DNA of 64,000 nucleotides from Macrotrachela quadricornifera (lineage: Eukaryota > Rotifera > Eurotatoria > Philodinida > Philodinidae), in the NCBI GenBank assembly GCA_022393335.1, contig JAJEKB010001052.1, forward strand, positions 98,044-162,043, read 5' to 3'. Shown piece after piece: positions 11,070-32,260 of the stretch; within the stretch, counting starts at the first letter, position 1; each line of letters starts with the position of its first letter. The translations under genes were made by a program, and so were the position numbers. Below the pieces are notes generated by a model. It was given only the letters and a program-made list of their open reading frames with translations. It did no database searches and was not told where the DNA came from.

Positions 11070-14000
11070 ATGGTTCGGTATAAAATTCATTATGTTCTAT
11101 TAATATCAATGACATTAGGTAAGTTTGAATGAAGAAATACATTAACAGGCAGGTGAACCTATATTAATCTTTAAAAAGATTCAGTGAACCATTCGTGTCT
11201 TTTTTTCTCTCATACAATTCATGATTAACAATTAGCTTTGCTAAGCAATTATGCGTGAAAAAATGAATACACTTTTACTGCCCTTGGGCATTTGAAGGAA
11301 AGAAAAATCGATTTTCAATTTTTACATTGATAATATGTATAGAGAGGTGTTGACAAGTTAATGGCAATTTGATTGTTTTTTCTCACTAATCATACCACTA
11401 GTTAAATGAATTCAATTAGACATTTTGATAAGACATGGTTATTATCATAGTTATATATATATAACTGTGAGGATTAGAAGCTTATATTACCAGTAAAAAA
11501 AAAAAGATTCAAATGATTTTTAAAACTATAATCAATTACTTTTGTCTAGTAAAAAGTAAAGGTCATGATACACATGTATAGAAAATTCTCGATCATTTCA
11601 TTGTCACTTCAAAGTGTTAATCGTTACTAATACTCTATATAGATTATAGTAAAATGTCAGAATTAATTAGTATCTGAAAAAAGAAGTTTATTCTAGGTCT
11701 TTCATCATCAACATGTTCTATTTCGTCATCATTTATTGGTATATGGTTACAACCGGGTCTTACTGATTTAATAACAATTAATAATACATCATTTTCATTA
11801 AAAGGTACATGTTTAAATGGACAACAAGATATGAAAAATAAATATATTTATTATAATGAGTAAATTATACTATCTTATAATAATAAAAAAAAATTTTTAT
11901 TAAAATTTTCTTAGACAAACAAGATGTAAACGTTGTATTCTTTTCATTTCAAAACATTTAAATGTATTACAATATCGAGAAAGTAAATATGACATAAATT
12001 TATATTAATTCTATTAATGTTTATATACTTCCGTCAAAGATAATCAAAAAAAGAATATAATTTTTTTAAAAATATTATTAATAATAATTAATCTATTTCT
12101 AGGTGAATGTTTTGATGCAGATGATGATAATATTCGTATATGTGGATCTATTACACCGGATACAGTACTATATACACTCTTTCGAGGTAAAATAGAAATA
12201 ATAAAAAGTAACCTGTCCATCAAAATTTAATATTAATTTGTAGAAAAATAAAATCCATAGGGAATAATAATACTCTCTTATGAATAGACGAGACATTGAC
12301 CGACATGAAATGATCAGTGACCTATATAAATACAGGAAATGAATATAACTCCCGGCGTCGTTCGATCATTCTGTCAAAAATGAAAAGATTGAATGATTTT
12401 TATTTGTTTACATAGATAATGCTGAATCAATTTCATGTCCATTTGAACAATCATGGTATTTTAAAAAAGATCATCAAATATCATCATTATGTCAACCAAA
12501 AATATTTCAAAATTGTTTTTTAAAAAATACATTTCAAATATCATATAATAATCAATGTCAATCAAATCAAGGTTAATTTTTATTTTATTTAATATCTATT
12601 TGTATTATTTTATAATATTTTATGTTAAAATAGATATAAAAGCAACATGTTTTGCTCAATTTTCTGATGGAAATATGAATTATATACTTTCTCGAAGTAT
12701 TAATCAAGAAAAATTTATTTGTTTTGTAAGATTAATTAATAGTTTTTTCTTTTTTGTATAAAATAAATTCTAGTCTTCTATAAATTTATTTAGTCTTATG
12801 TAAAAATAAAAATTGATGAAAAAAATTTATTGCCAAATGAAATTTATTTATCTCAAGATAATACTTGTAGAGATTTATTAACAAGAGAATCAGCACTTGT
12901 ATTAAATATTCGTCCAAGTAAATCATTTTAAATATAAAAAAAAATAGTTTGTATTTTTCATTATATTCATAGATAAATATTATAAATCAAATGTTCAAAT
13001 GCCAAATTGGACACAAGGTACGTGGTTTTCTATAAGTACAAATGATTTGAATACTCATACTTTTTATATTAATAATACTCAACTTATAATGAAAATAAAT
13101 AATGATCAATTAATTAAATATGATATGAAATTTTTACGAATTATTAAAAAAGAAAATTATATTCGTATTCGAGCAAAATCTTTAGAACAATGGTAGAATT
13201 TATTAGAAAAAATTCAAATAAATATAATAAGGTTTTTTTATTTTAGTTCAACAATATCTTATTGTATTAAATTAATTTATCGTTCATCAGCTGTTATTGA
13301 TCTTTCTATAGGTATAATTTATTTATTAAAACTTAACGTGATCAGTAATTACATCTTCTTACATTGAGAAAACGAGGAAGAAGATCTGAGATCTATATCT
13401 TCTTTGTAGTTTAGTTTATCGTGTTAATAAATCGTATATAGGAATAGAAAAATACGATTATTTATTCTGTTTTATCTGTTGTATATGCACAGAAGTGATA
13501 ACATAATGATGCAAGTCATGTAGAATTGGTAGGAATGTCGGTAGCTAAAATATCCAAAAAATCCTATTAGAACTTTAAAGAAATAATCATTATAATCTTT
13601 TCATATTCTGAGGTTTTCACCAACTTTACTTTTCTTTATTTCATAAATGATTAATCGAAAAGATGAATAACAACATTCAGTTACCATTTGGGGATACGAT
13701 CATATACTTATCACTTTATATCGTTGCTATGTACGCGTAACTTACATGTATATAAAATGAGATATAGTCACATTACTGTCAAACATGTAAACAGCTAACG
13801 TTTGAGAATGAAGGACAGAAGAAATATAAATTGTTAGTCAAAAAAATTGGTTTTTGATAAGACATTCTTTCTTCATTCTCGTAAGTTGCTATGAAAAAAT
13901 AATGCATATCAAAACATACAATATTTCTATGAAAAATTATTTCAGGATCTGGTAAACATGGATGTAAAGATAGTCATATACATTTTACTTTATTTAGTAA

Positions 14001-14626
14001 GTTATTTCGTTTTTTTTTAATTCTATTATTTTATTAATAATTTTATTTTCTTAGAACCTATAACAACATCAGATATATCATGTCCACAATTAGGTATTTA
14101 TAAAACATTAAGTACTTATCAATCTTCTTTTCCAATTTCAACATGTTCATCTGGTATTTGGACATTATCAATTGGTTGTGAATTAACAAATAAAAGTGAA
14201 ATAACATTAAATTCATCTTGTCAACATAATATTGTACCCGAAGTACAAATTTTAACATCAATTAAAGGTATTTGTCTTGCAACATGGCGTACAGATCATC
14301 GATTTCAACGTACAATAATTCTTTATGAAAATAACAAAGCATTTTGTTTAGTAAATTAAAATAGAAAATTCTTTTTTTTCTATTTTGAAATATTTTTTTG
14401 TTTTTAGCTACAACCATTAAAACCATTCGTAGCTAGTTGGATTTTATTCGAAACAAGTTGTACAAATATTGGTTTATTATCAATAAATATTGAAAATAAT
14501 TTTCGATATATTAATAATTGTCAAAAAGAAAATTCATCATTAAATATTTCTTCAAATCAACAAATATCTTATTTATTATTTTATTTAACTATGCAAATAT
14601 TAATAAATGTATATATGATGAAATAA
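11070..14626 (+). CDS. Secreted/GPI-type cysteine-rich protein, DUF7042-DUF7045-like
   Basis: I reconstruct 12 exons in frame: 11070-11118, 11697-11859, 11915-11982, 12103-12186, 12416-12571, 12634-12725, 12794-12917, 12973-13192, 13247-13311, 13946-13996, 14055-14350 and 14408-14626 (528 aa). Exon 1 encodes a signal peptide (MVRYKIHYVLLISMTLG). The next exons read TCSISSSFIGIWLQPG, RCKRCILFISKHLNVLQYRE, CGSITPDTVLYTLFR and CPFEQSWYF. The order Cys...W...KRC...HLNVLQYRE...LYTLFR...CPF recalls, from memory, the conserved arthropod extracellular proteins annotated as DUF7044/DUF7042/DUF7043/DUF7045. Two or three repeated Cys/Trp modules follow. The C-terminus ends in a hydrophobic stretch (QISYLLFYLTMQILINVYMM), which could be a GPI signal or a membrane anchor. 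Function is unknown. Its 3' end converges on OSTF1, with 137 bp between stop codons. Confidence 0.75.
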
Positions 14627-14763
14627 AATATTTCTATGGAATGTATTTAATATATATATGTATATATTTAGTTGAAAGAAGGCCAAACAGATAAGAGAGA
14701 TAAAGAAGAAAAAAAAAAAGAAAACACAATTTTGTCTTTTTTTTAAATTTAATTATTTTTTTT

Positions 14764-16122
14764 TTAATCTGAGTCATCATCTTCTTCATTACCATTATCA
14801 TTTTGTTGAGTGTTACGTGGTTTATAATTAGAAAGAATAACTAAAAAAGAAAAATAAATAGATATTAAAATTTATCCGAGTTTTAATCGAAAGAATGGAT
14901 AATATTCGAATGATATTGGATTATTAATTTTTTTTTATCAAGTTTAGATTGTACTCGTTTCTCTTCCTGTTTCATGAAAAGTCAAATATATGAATCATTT
15001 CGTAGAAAATGGCAATTCATTCGGTTGTAATAGTCTTTAATAAGAGCTGTTTTTTATTCTTTATCTTTCGACATTTCTATTTTTGATATTAGTTTAATAA
15101 GTTATATTAAATTAAAATTACCTTTATCTTCTAACAATGATCGAACATTCGGATCATGTGTAAGATCTAATGGTGTTTTATTATCCTGATTACGAATACG
15201 TTTATCAGCACCTAATAAATTATAAAATAAAATATTCTTATAAATAAAAATTCTTTTATACCATTTTCTAAAAGAAGTTGAACAATATTTGCATGATTTT
15301 TCCAACTAGCTACATGTAATGGTGTATCACCAACATTATTCTAATAATAAATAAAAGGATTTTTTTTTAAAGTATATTTAAAAATATACTTTTTGGTTAA
15401 TAATTGATAATGAAAGTGGTAATAACAATTTAACACAGTCCATATCACCTGAATAACATGCCCAATGGAATGGTGTATTTCCTGCTTTATCAAGACCAAG
15501 AACTGATGCCTAAATTTTAAATAAAAAAATGAAAAAATAAAACAAAATTATTCTTTTTTTCTACTTTATTAGCAAGTGATTGTTGAAGAAATTCAATATT
15601 TCCACGTTTAGCTGCATCATGTAAAGCATTTACAAGTTTTTCTGTACTTTCTTCAACTAAAAAAATTAAATCATAAAAAGAAAATTTATATAATTAAATT
15701 CATATAAAATTTTACCATAATTTTTTGGAATAAGACCACCTGTACGATTTTTATTAGTCGTAGCTAAATACCAATCTTTATATTTGATATCATCCGTTAC
15801 ATAAAGTATTTCACCTTCTTCAAATGATAATTCTTCTGGTGAACGTGCTAAATATATAAAAGATTAAATTAGAATCGAAAAATCTGCATAGATTTCGTTT
15901 AGTTTTAATTAGATGAAGAAAAAATTTATGATTAAAAGATTCAAATTTAAATATTTTTTGTGATAACTATAAATAATTATTACCTGTATAACTATATAAA
16001 GCTTTAACAATCGAAACATAACCTGGTTTCTATAAAAATAAATATAGATAAATAAATCTAAAATTTCTAAAAATTACCGCTGGTATTGGTGGTGGAGCTC
16101 TTCTTTGTTCAACAATACTCAT
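14764..16122 (-). CDS. OSTF1: Osteoclast-stimulating factor 1 homologue (SH3 plus ankyrin repeats)
   Basis: Eight exons (16078-16122, 15984-16029, 15716-15847, 15565-15656, 15390-15509, 15262-15340, 15122-15211, 14764-14840) give 226 aa, close to the roughly 214 aa of the human protein. The order is a short Pro-rich N-terminus (APPPIPAKPGYVSIVKALYS), an SH3 domain (PEELSFEEGEILYVTDD, WYLATTNKNRTGGLIPKNYV), ankyrin repeats (NALHDAAKRGN, GLDKAGNTPFHWACYSGD, GDTPLHVASWKNHANIVQLL, NQDNKTPLDL) and an acidic tail ending DDDSD as in vertebrate OSTF1. It is a cytoplasmic adaptor that binds Src-type partners and SMN-like proteins in vertebrates. The start ATG lies 85 nt past the POLR3A stop codon on the same strand, directly after a splice-acceptor-like TTCTAG. 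Confidence 0.93.
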
Positions 16123-16207
16123 CTAGAATGATAACATCAGATTTATTTCCTTTACGGATCATAAACATCATAACAAAAAAGAAAAAGAAAAAAAAAAAAG
16201 AACACTC

Positions 16208-24451
<8,244 letters not shown>

Positions 24452-25354
24452 TTTTAAGATTATCTAATTAGTAATCTGAAAATAAATTATTCAATATTGA
24501 AAATGATAAAAGTTTTTGTACAATATATTATTCATATATTTGTCAGAAGACAGATTAAAATACTGAAAGGATATGACCGTTTTACACTTGTAGATAACAC
24601 AATTACTAAAGGTATATGGATTTGTCCTGCGTATGATTCTCTTTAAGCTCGATAAAACACATTTCACAAAACTTAATAATTTTATTTAGGTCTCATCAAT
24701 ATTTATAGGAATTCAAATTGCAAAAGTTTTTTTATAGAATCCCATCGGATTTTCTAAGCATTTTAACAGTTTGATCTGGCTAATGAAAATCTTTGATAGA
24801 AAATTCAATTATTTGCGACAGAAATGCGTTTGAATCAAAAGTTAAGTTTAATCGTCCTATGAAAAAAATGTCAACAGTGAGTATAGAGAAGCATTCATCA
24901 TTACTGTGGGTCATTCTTTCGATAAATCCTCCACATTTGATCTGTCCTCTGACATGTATGTATATATGAGAAACAAAAAAACTATGATGTAATATTTCAT
25001 AATATATGATGAAATATATTTTTCTTGTTAAATACAACTTTTTTTTATGAAAATTAATCAATATAATAATATATTTGATTTTTAGGAGAATTGAAAAATA
25101 AGATTTGTCTTTACATCATTTTTGTAGCTTTTATGTTTTAAAAATAATAGGATTTTTGAGTAAAGAATATAATAAATAAAAACAAAATGTTTTTTTCACC
25201 TTCAGCATTCTGCTAAAAGAATCTGGATTAAAACTTTTTATAACCTTTCATAAACAGAACTATGTTGACTGAGTGTTAGTTAAACTATTAAATGCATACC
25301 GCAATATTACCAAACGTGGAACAATTTTGGGCAAGTCATTAACCATTGTTTGTC

Positions 25355-25745
25355 TCAGATCACTGGTCTGATAACATACCTTGGACGTAAGTATTTCTAA
25401 GTACTTTAATACTTTGACAGACATACAACCAAAGGGCTCTTTTTGAGAATCATGTCAATCGCTAGAAAAAGGTATTGTTTATTTTTTCATTTACATGTCC
25501 TTTCATCGAAAAATTGAAAGTACTTACGAAATTTTACCACTTTTTAAAGCTAAGTATTCTCGATTTTTTGACGACAGGAAATATAAATGAAAAATAAACA
25601 GTACCTTTTTGTAACGGCTGAGACGACTCTCAAAATGACCTCTATGATTGTATTATCTATCGAAGTATTAAACAATACTAGGACTAAAATAAGAAAGCAC
25701 TTAGAAGTACTTGCATCCAATGTCTGTCCGATAGTGCACAGATTA
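25355..25745. repeat. Imperfect palindrome / fold-back element
   Basis: The left arm (about 25355-25530) contains GTAAGTATTTCTAAGTACTTT, then AAAAAGGTATTGTTTATTTT and CATTTACATGTCCT. The right arm (about 25540-25745) read in reverse complement gives GCAAGTACTTCTAAGTGCTT, AAAAAGGTACTGTTTATTTT and CATTTATATTTCCT in the same order. The arms are about 170-190 bp and clearly diverged. No coding potential is seen; it is probably a relic of a fold-back MITE. Confidence 0.6.
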
Positions 25746-26324
25746 CGTTATATTATACTTCCTACTCGCAGCTAGTATGTAGTTTAACAGTATATACAAA
25801 GAGTTCAAGTAGAAGAAATTTAGTGTAGATTGATCTTTTGTTTTGAGCTACATTAGGATTAGTTCAGTAAAAATACTAGGTTTTCGAAACTATCGTGGGA
25901 CAACATTTATATCACAGGATCGTCGAAGAATAGAATAATTTCTTCATATGTAGAAAACTAAAATTTTTCCTACTTTAGAAATAAAATACTACATCCTTAA
26001 AAATTCTGTTGGAAAATATACGACTATCATTTTTATATATGGGTCTCGTCAACTTTCTGTATAAATATAATCGAGATTAGTTAGTAAGCACTATCTGCCG
26101 AAACTTAGTAAATTTTATTTAAATTTACTATATGTATCATTAAGTAAATAGTACAACAAAGTTCTTCAGAATTAAATCATAAAATTAAAGAGATCAAACA
26201 AAATATAATAGTAACTTGTTCTTTATATTAAACATTAGTCAATTCTTTCTCTAATAAAAAATAAAATCGAATTATAAACTGTATTCGTAACTAATCATTA
26301 CATTGAGAAATATACCTATACATT

Positions 26325-26900
26325 AATATTCTATCTTCTTAAAACCAACTTTTTTAAGAATATTCATGTATTCAATATATATTCTTTTTTTTTCTGAAGT
26401 AGCTAAAAGCATAGTTAAACTTATTCGGCCTACTTCTAATGATCCTGCTTAGGATCAAAAAGATCGGTCTGTTGAAGAGAATCAACAAAAAATTCACCTC
26501 TTTGAAAACAAATATGACGTCATACATCTAATAAAATTCAATCAATATATTGAATTGCATATTTTTCTATACAAGGAAGATAATAAAAAAATAATTGCTT
26601 CTAAATGAGAACTAACTTCACCAGCAGATATATATAAGTATAGTTCTAACACTTTTCGCACAATAATATGTATTAAATGTTTGTTTATATCATGAACTAT
26701 TTTCATATATTTTATTATTAAAAATCTATTTATTAATTATTGTTCGATTTATTGAAATAATATATTTCTCATATAATTTTCTATTAGAATGTTTTCTTTT
26801 TATTTTATCCTCTTTAATGAATTTAAGAGCACTATAAGTATTTAGAAAATGTTCAAATGCTACTAAATGAGGTAGATTAAATTGATCTACAAGTTTTGAG
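26325..26900 (-). pseudogene. Decayed O-methyltransferase (ASMT/HIOMT-like)
   Basis: Minus-strand reading shows ICFQRGEFFVDSLQQTDLF at about 26450-26516, then, after a TAG stop and a frame change, SLTMLLATSEKKR...YMNILKKVGFKKIEY and a stop at about 26326-26425. These match in order the acetylserotonin O-methyltransferase segments FQEGDFFKDPLPEADLY and SLNMLVQTEG...LLSSAGF. The roughly 50 residues that normally lie between them, including the His-Asp-Trp catalytic region, are missing. Further upstream (26.6-26.9 kb) a frame reading KLVDQFNLPHLVAFEHFL may belong to the same relic. Several stops and frame changes make it nonfunctional. A short frame starting MVSTIEEIKSKQLG at 27372 might be its old first exon, which is speculative. 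Confidence 0.5.
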
Positions 26901-27814
26901 GATGGATCTTATAGTCCTTATGATACTAGGTTTCTGAAAAATGGTGTATTCTTAGAATTTTTGTGAGAATGTAGTGTATTTTTGCTTATTGTTGGATGAA
27001 AAATCAGACGAAAACTCCTTATTGTACTTTTTGACCTACTATTCTGCTATAGGCTGAAAAGTTAGTTAAATTAGGATAGCTCAGGAAGGATGGTTTAATA
27101 GTATGAACTCTTGTAAGATTTTTATCTATATTATGAGCAAAATAATGGTTTAGTGTTAACTTTTTGCATACCATTGTTCAATCAATGAACGAAATTTCAT
27201 TTTCGATTTACATATGTTCTTCTTTGAAAAACTATTCTATATTCGAAACGTTAATACTTAAAAAGGTTAATTAAATAACGATTCTCAAACAGACTTCTTG
27301 TTAATCTTCTAAAGAATAATAAACTTTCTTACCCAACTGTTTACTCTTTATTTCTTCAATAGTACTAACCATTGATCTATATATATAAAATATTTCGAAT
27401 TAATCCCGTTTGTAAAGTAATAAAACATAATATATGTCTATTTGCAATAACCATAATTTCAATCTTTCTAAAAGAGAAAGAAGAGAAAATTTTCAAATTT
27501 AATCAATAAATGATATCAATTTATTGTACGAAAAGTTTAATAAGGGATTATAATAGTATATATTTTCAAAAAAAAAACAAAGTAATTATAAATCAAATAA
27601 AACCTGACACAAATAAATAGAGTTTTTATTAGCAGAAAGAAAACACGAGCTTGATTGATTAATCCAAAATGTAGATCTTCTTCTTCAGCAGAAAAATATA
27701 TGCATATAAAAAGAGAGAAAACAAAAAAGAAAAAAGCAACTATATAAATAAATATATACTGCTTAAAGAAAGGTTGACATATACAAAAAAAAAATGAAAA
27801 TATGAAAGAGATCT

Positions 27815-29633
27815 TTAACCACAACACCCCCTCTGTTTAGGTTGATTGTTCTGCATAATACTAATTGATTGATTCTGATTTGTATTTGCTGTATTAGGAC
27901 CATTTTTAACACCATCCCATCTTTAAAATTAATTTATTTATTTTAAAAATTAAATATAGAAAAATAAACATACCCTTTTTGAACATTAATACGACCTTCA
28001 ATTAATAGATCGTATATTTCACGAGCTATAAGTGTAAATGCTTCTTGAACATATAAAGAAGATTTTGATGATGTTTCAATAAATGATATATTATGGAAAT
28101 CAGCAAATGCTTTGCCTTCTTCTGTTGTTACCTAATAATAAATTAGATTCTTTGTTTATATTTTTTTAACAATTGAAAAATGATAGAAATTGGCGAAAAT
28201 TTGCCATGATTTTATAAGAAATAATTAGTTTATAAATAATAATTATGGCTAGCGATGATTAAACTACCGATCATTTCCCTGAATTCATACTCGAGTATTA
28301 TTAGTCTTCGAATTACACCTGTTGGAATGAAATAGATAAAGTTATAGACTAAAAGTATTTTGAATCAAGTGAAAAATAACTGTCGAATGTATTCTGTACT
28401 ATACATTAATTAAAAAAAAAAAGAAATGAATATTTTTCATATACTTGTCGTTCAGATTCACGATCAATTTTAGTACCAACAAGAAGAAAAACAGATTGAT
28501 ACGGTTCAATTTGTTGACGAGCATCATTTAACCAATTTGTTACATGTGTAAAACTTACATAATTTGTTGTATCATAAATAAGAAGAACACCAACCGAATT
28601 ACGATAATAAGCACGTGTAATACTTCTAAAAAAAAATAAACAAATTTAATTAATTTTAGTATATTAAAAATAAATAGCTATTATCTCTAAGTTTCTATAC
28701 ATAATGGCAAAAAGTGAACAATTCAAAGATGTGTTTCTACTATTAAATAACTAAAAAGAATTGGTGATTCTTACATTGACTAAATCTATTGATTCCGTCA
28801 TAAAAACTTTTAGATTGCGTTCCCAATCTGTACAAATCGATTAGAGAAAGTTTAGTACAGGAAAAATCAATATATCGATGAAGTTAATTAAATGTGCAGA
28901 GATCATAAAATAGAAAAAGGACTCGAATGAAATATTGTAAGACGATTGAATTGATATGAACCACATTGTTTGAATGGTAGATTGAGATAAGATATAATAA
29001 ACATTAATTCTTATATTTTTTCAACAATTGTTCAATATTAATTTGTAATATATGACCATCTTTATTAAATAACTTTTGTTTAAGTATATGCAATGTTGTA
29101 TTTATATTTTGAAACACGAATTTAATCTAGCAATGATAAACTTTCGTTGTATTATTTGTTATCGTAGCTACTTAAACTATTCGATTATATACATTGATAA
29201 ATAATAGTTAAATTATATTTTATTATCCAATTTTATACGCAATTACATTGTTCGAAATTACTGCTCTTAGTCATTAGATTCACCATTACACGCTGATCCT
29301 TTTTTTTTGAAAATTACCTGAATCGTTCTTGACCAGCTGTATCCCATAATTGTAATTTTACTTTAATACCTGGTTTGACTTCCACTATTCTTACATTAAA
29401 ATCCACACCAACAGTTGGATCCTATTTAAAATTTTTAATTATTTATCTATATAAACCGTTTACTTACTGGATCTTGACAAAAAACTCCATCACAAAAAGT
29501 ACGCAATAATGATGACTAAAAATATAAATAAAAAAGGTTTGATTTAATAATCAATTTAATCTACTTTTCCAACAGTTGAATCTCCAACAACAATTAAACG
29601 AAATTGATAATCATAATTATATAAATTATCCAT
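27815..29633 (-). CDS. RAB39: Small GTPase RAB39
   Basis: Six exons (29565-29633, 29468-29515, 29318-29421, 28445-28625, 27974-28131, 27815-27920) give 221 aa. The N-terminus [20 protein letters not shown] continues into the P-loop GDSTVGKS. Other motifs are DPTVGVDF (switch I), [20 protein letters not shown] (switch II), GTKID (G4) and ETSSKSS (G5, SAK variant). The C-terminal WDGVKNG and a CCG end correspond to vertebrate RAB39 (GWEGVKSG and a di-Cys prenylation signal). RAB39 regulates endolysosomal and autophagic traffic. The 690-bp third intron (28626-29317) is AT-rich and shows nothing else. It lies 281 bp downstream of the FBXW8-like stop codon on the same strand. Confidence 0.93.
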
Positions 29634-29914
29634 TAAATAATCCTTTGTTTAACATCAATCAAAACAAAAAATCTAAAATTTTTTCTCATAATAAAAATAA
29701 AACACAAACAATATCCTAGAAAACACTATAAACATTTTTTTTTACAAAGAATTTTATATATAAAATATACACTGTAGATAAAAATTTGACAAAACTCCAA
29801 CTGATTCTGTCTCTACTCTTCATTCGATAGTGACATTTTTTCCAGCATCAATAAAAAAAAAATATAATGAAGTCAACTACTATTTACATAAGAACGAGAA
29901 AAAAAAAGAATTTA

Positions 29915-32260
29915 TTATTCAATAATATCATATGGAGTATATAAACCAATTCTTCTGTTTGATGCTTGTGGTGCATCATAAGATGATGTACAAATCTTTA
30001 AATCATCACCAAGTTGTGTTGAAATATCCGATTTAAAATTACATACATAAATATGACCAGATAATAAATCAGAATACATTTGATATTCAATCTTAATAAA
30101 ATAAAATTTCTTTTTATATGTATATCTAATAATTCATAAAGAATTGCATTAGTAGTATTAACCTAATGAACGTAAATTAAGCGAATTCTATGGCTAATAA
30201 TGTTTCTGGATGAATAGATAAAAAAAAGTTCTAAATACTCTACTCTATTCTAATGCACCGTTATGTTTAATTAAATAACACTAGAGGAAAATATATTCAT
30301 TAAAATAAAAGTATGCCATCTCGTACAGAATATTCAGTATTATTTTCTGATAAAAAAGATGTTTTAATTCAGAGAATAATAGAGAAGAAATTTTTAAAAT
30401 ACTAATAGTACAATTCTTTATTGATTATTCAATATAAAATTTGATTTACCATATCCGGTTGTTTACAGTATGGTGTTAATGCAAAAATAAGTGTCTGTTT
30501 ATCAAATGAACAATGTGTAACAGGATGTGATTGAGGATGTATATGCCATAAAGATTGTGGATGCATTCGTCGATCCCTATTTTTTTTATAAAGTAAAAAA
30601 ATAAAAAATAAATTGAAATATTCTTACCATAGTCGAACAAAACCACATGTATCTGTACTTGCTAATTTCCATGTATCCATTTGAAGTGTTGTTATAGTTG
30701 AATAATGATTAAAAAAATGTTGAACAGCTCCTTCTTTTTGTCTTCGATCAAATATACTTATTTGAAAATTATCATATGCAACTAAAAATTCATTTATTGG
30801 ACATTGATTAGCACGAATTAAATGAACATTTGATGGAAGATGTTTATAATTAGTTGAAACAATATTACAACGACCATTTTGTAAATCAAATAATTTTATT
30901 TCATTATCAAAACCAATTACAGCTATTGGTTCATCATTATGAATATCTAATGGAATATTTTCTAAATAATTTGTTTCACATGTTGAATAAAATGAAAGAC
31001 GATTTGTTAAATTTAATAATGATACACACCAAAGAGATTTATTTCCAGCAATTATTGATATTGGTACAGAATGATGACTAGACATACGAAATGATATAAT
31101 ACGATCATTTAAATCATTTATGAAACTAAGTTCTTGGAGTTGAGGAATTGATTCATTCTAAATTTTAAAAAAAATATATTTTGATATGAAATTAGTTTAG
31201 AATACTTTATTCTTACTTCATTAAAATTCCATACACAAAATTTAGATCGACTTGCAGTACATAATATATTTTCATCATTTGTAGTATGTTCAATTGGTAA
31301 TGATGTGAAATTTTGAGTATAATACGGTTCACCGCCAGTATCTTTCTTCCAAACTTCTAATAAACCATTACTATGCATAGCATAAATATCATTTTTTAAT
31401 AATCCTACTGATTTAATACTTGATAAATCTGTATGATGATTTGTATCTTTTGATTCATAAATAATATCAGGTGTAGTTAATTGTTCATCATCTTCATCAT
31501 TATTATTTGAATTTAAAATTGATTCAATAGACCATGTACGTATAATACCAGTTGAATAACCAGCAACAATTGTTGTTTGATTATTATTTACACATGTTAA
31601 AACAATACCAAGACGATTTGTTAATTTCGTTGTACGACATTGATGATTTTTAAAATTTTGTATTAATTGTTGATTTGATAAAACAGCTTCTTTTACACGA
31701 TTTTTCCAATTATCATTATTTATTTTATTTAAATTATTAAATTTTAATCGTTTATATAAATTATACCATAATAAATCATCACATGATAATGAATGCCATG
31801 ATTTACATACTTGTAAACATGAATATAAATCTTTAATTGATAAATAATCAAATATGTGTAATGCTATTTCACGAGGTAATGATATATTAAAAAATGGAAT
31901 ATCAGTAGATTCATCTATATCACGTATTAATTCATCAAGTAATGTTAAATTTGATGTTTTTAATTTTTTAGATGGTGGTTCATTTGTTGAAGATTTTATT
32001 GAAGAAGAATTTGAAGTAGTAAATGTTCGAATACCAATTGTAAATGAGGCATTATTTATAGTGTTATGTACTGGAGAAATTAATTGAGATGCTGGTGGAA
32101 CTGATGTTTGACATTCTAATAATGATTTTGTATTTGTACCTAAACGACAGAGATCACCAATTGCAGTATGTGGAATATCATTTGTAGTATTGATTTGACT
32201 AGGTTTTTCTTTAGAGATTTCTTGTTGCCAGACATCACGAAATGTGTTTAACGATTCCAT
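29915..32260 (-). CDS. FBXW8: F-box/WD-repeat protein, FBXW8-like
   Basis: Four exons (31217-32260, 30628-31157, 30450-30576, 29915-30091) give 625 aa. The frame extends upstream of the Met at 32260, but that is the first ATG. An F-box is clear at about residues 130-180 (LPREIALHIFDYLSIKDLYS, CLQVCKSWHSLSCDDLLWYN). WD-like blades follow, including IVAGYSTGIIRTWSIES and TLQMDTWKLASTDTCGFVRL, which parallel VIAGYTSGDVRVWD and AVQMDDWKIVSGGEEGLVSV of vertebrate FBXW8. The F-box should recruit SKP1/CUL1 (CUL7 for vertebrate FBXW8), with the propeller holding the substrate. The N-terminal 120 residues are Ser/Thr/Asn-rich and probably disordered. The paralogue assignment rests on those blades. Confidence 0.8.

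Larger units (their letters stand above)
24452..27814. other. Intergenic region with a palindrome and a decayed gene
   Basis: No intact gene lies between the POLR3A start and the RAB39 stop. The region holds a fold-back sequence at about 25355-25745 and an O-methyltransferase-like pseudogene at about 26325-26900 on the minus strand. The rest is AT-rich sequence with nothing I can support. Confidence 0.6.
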
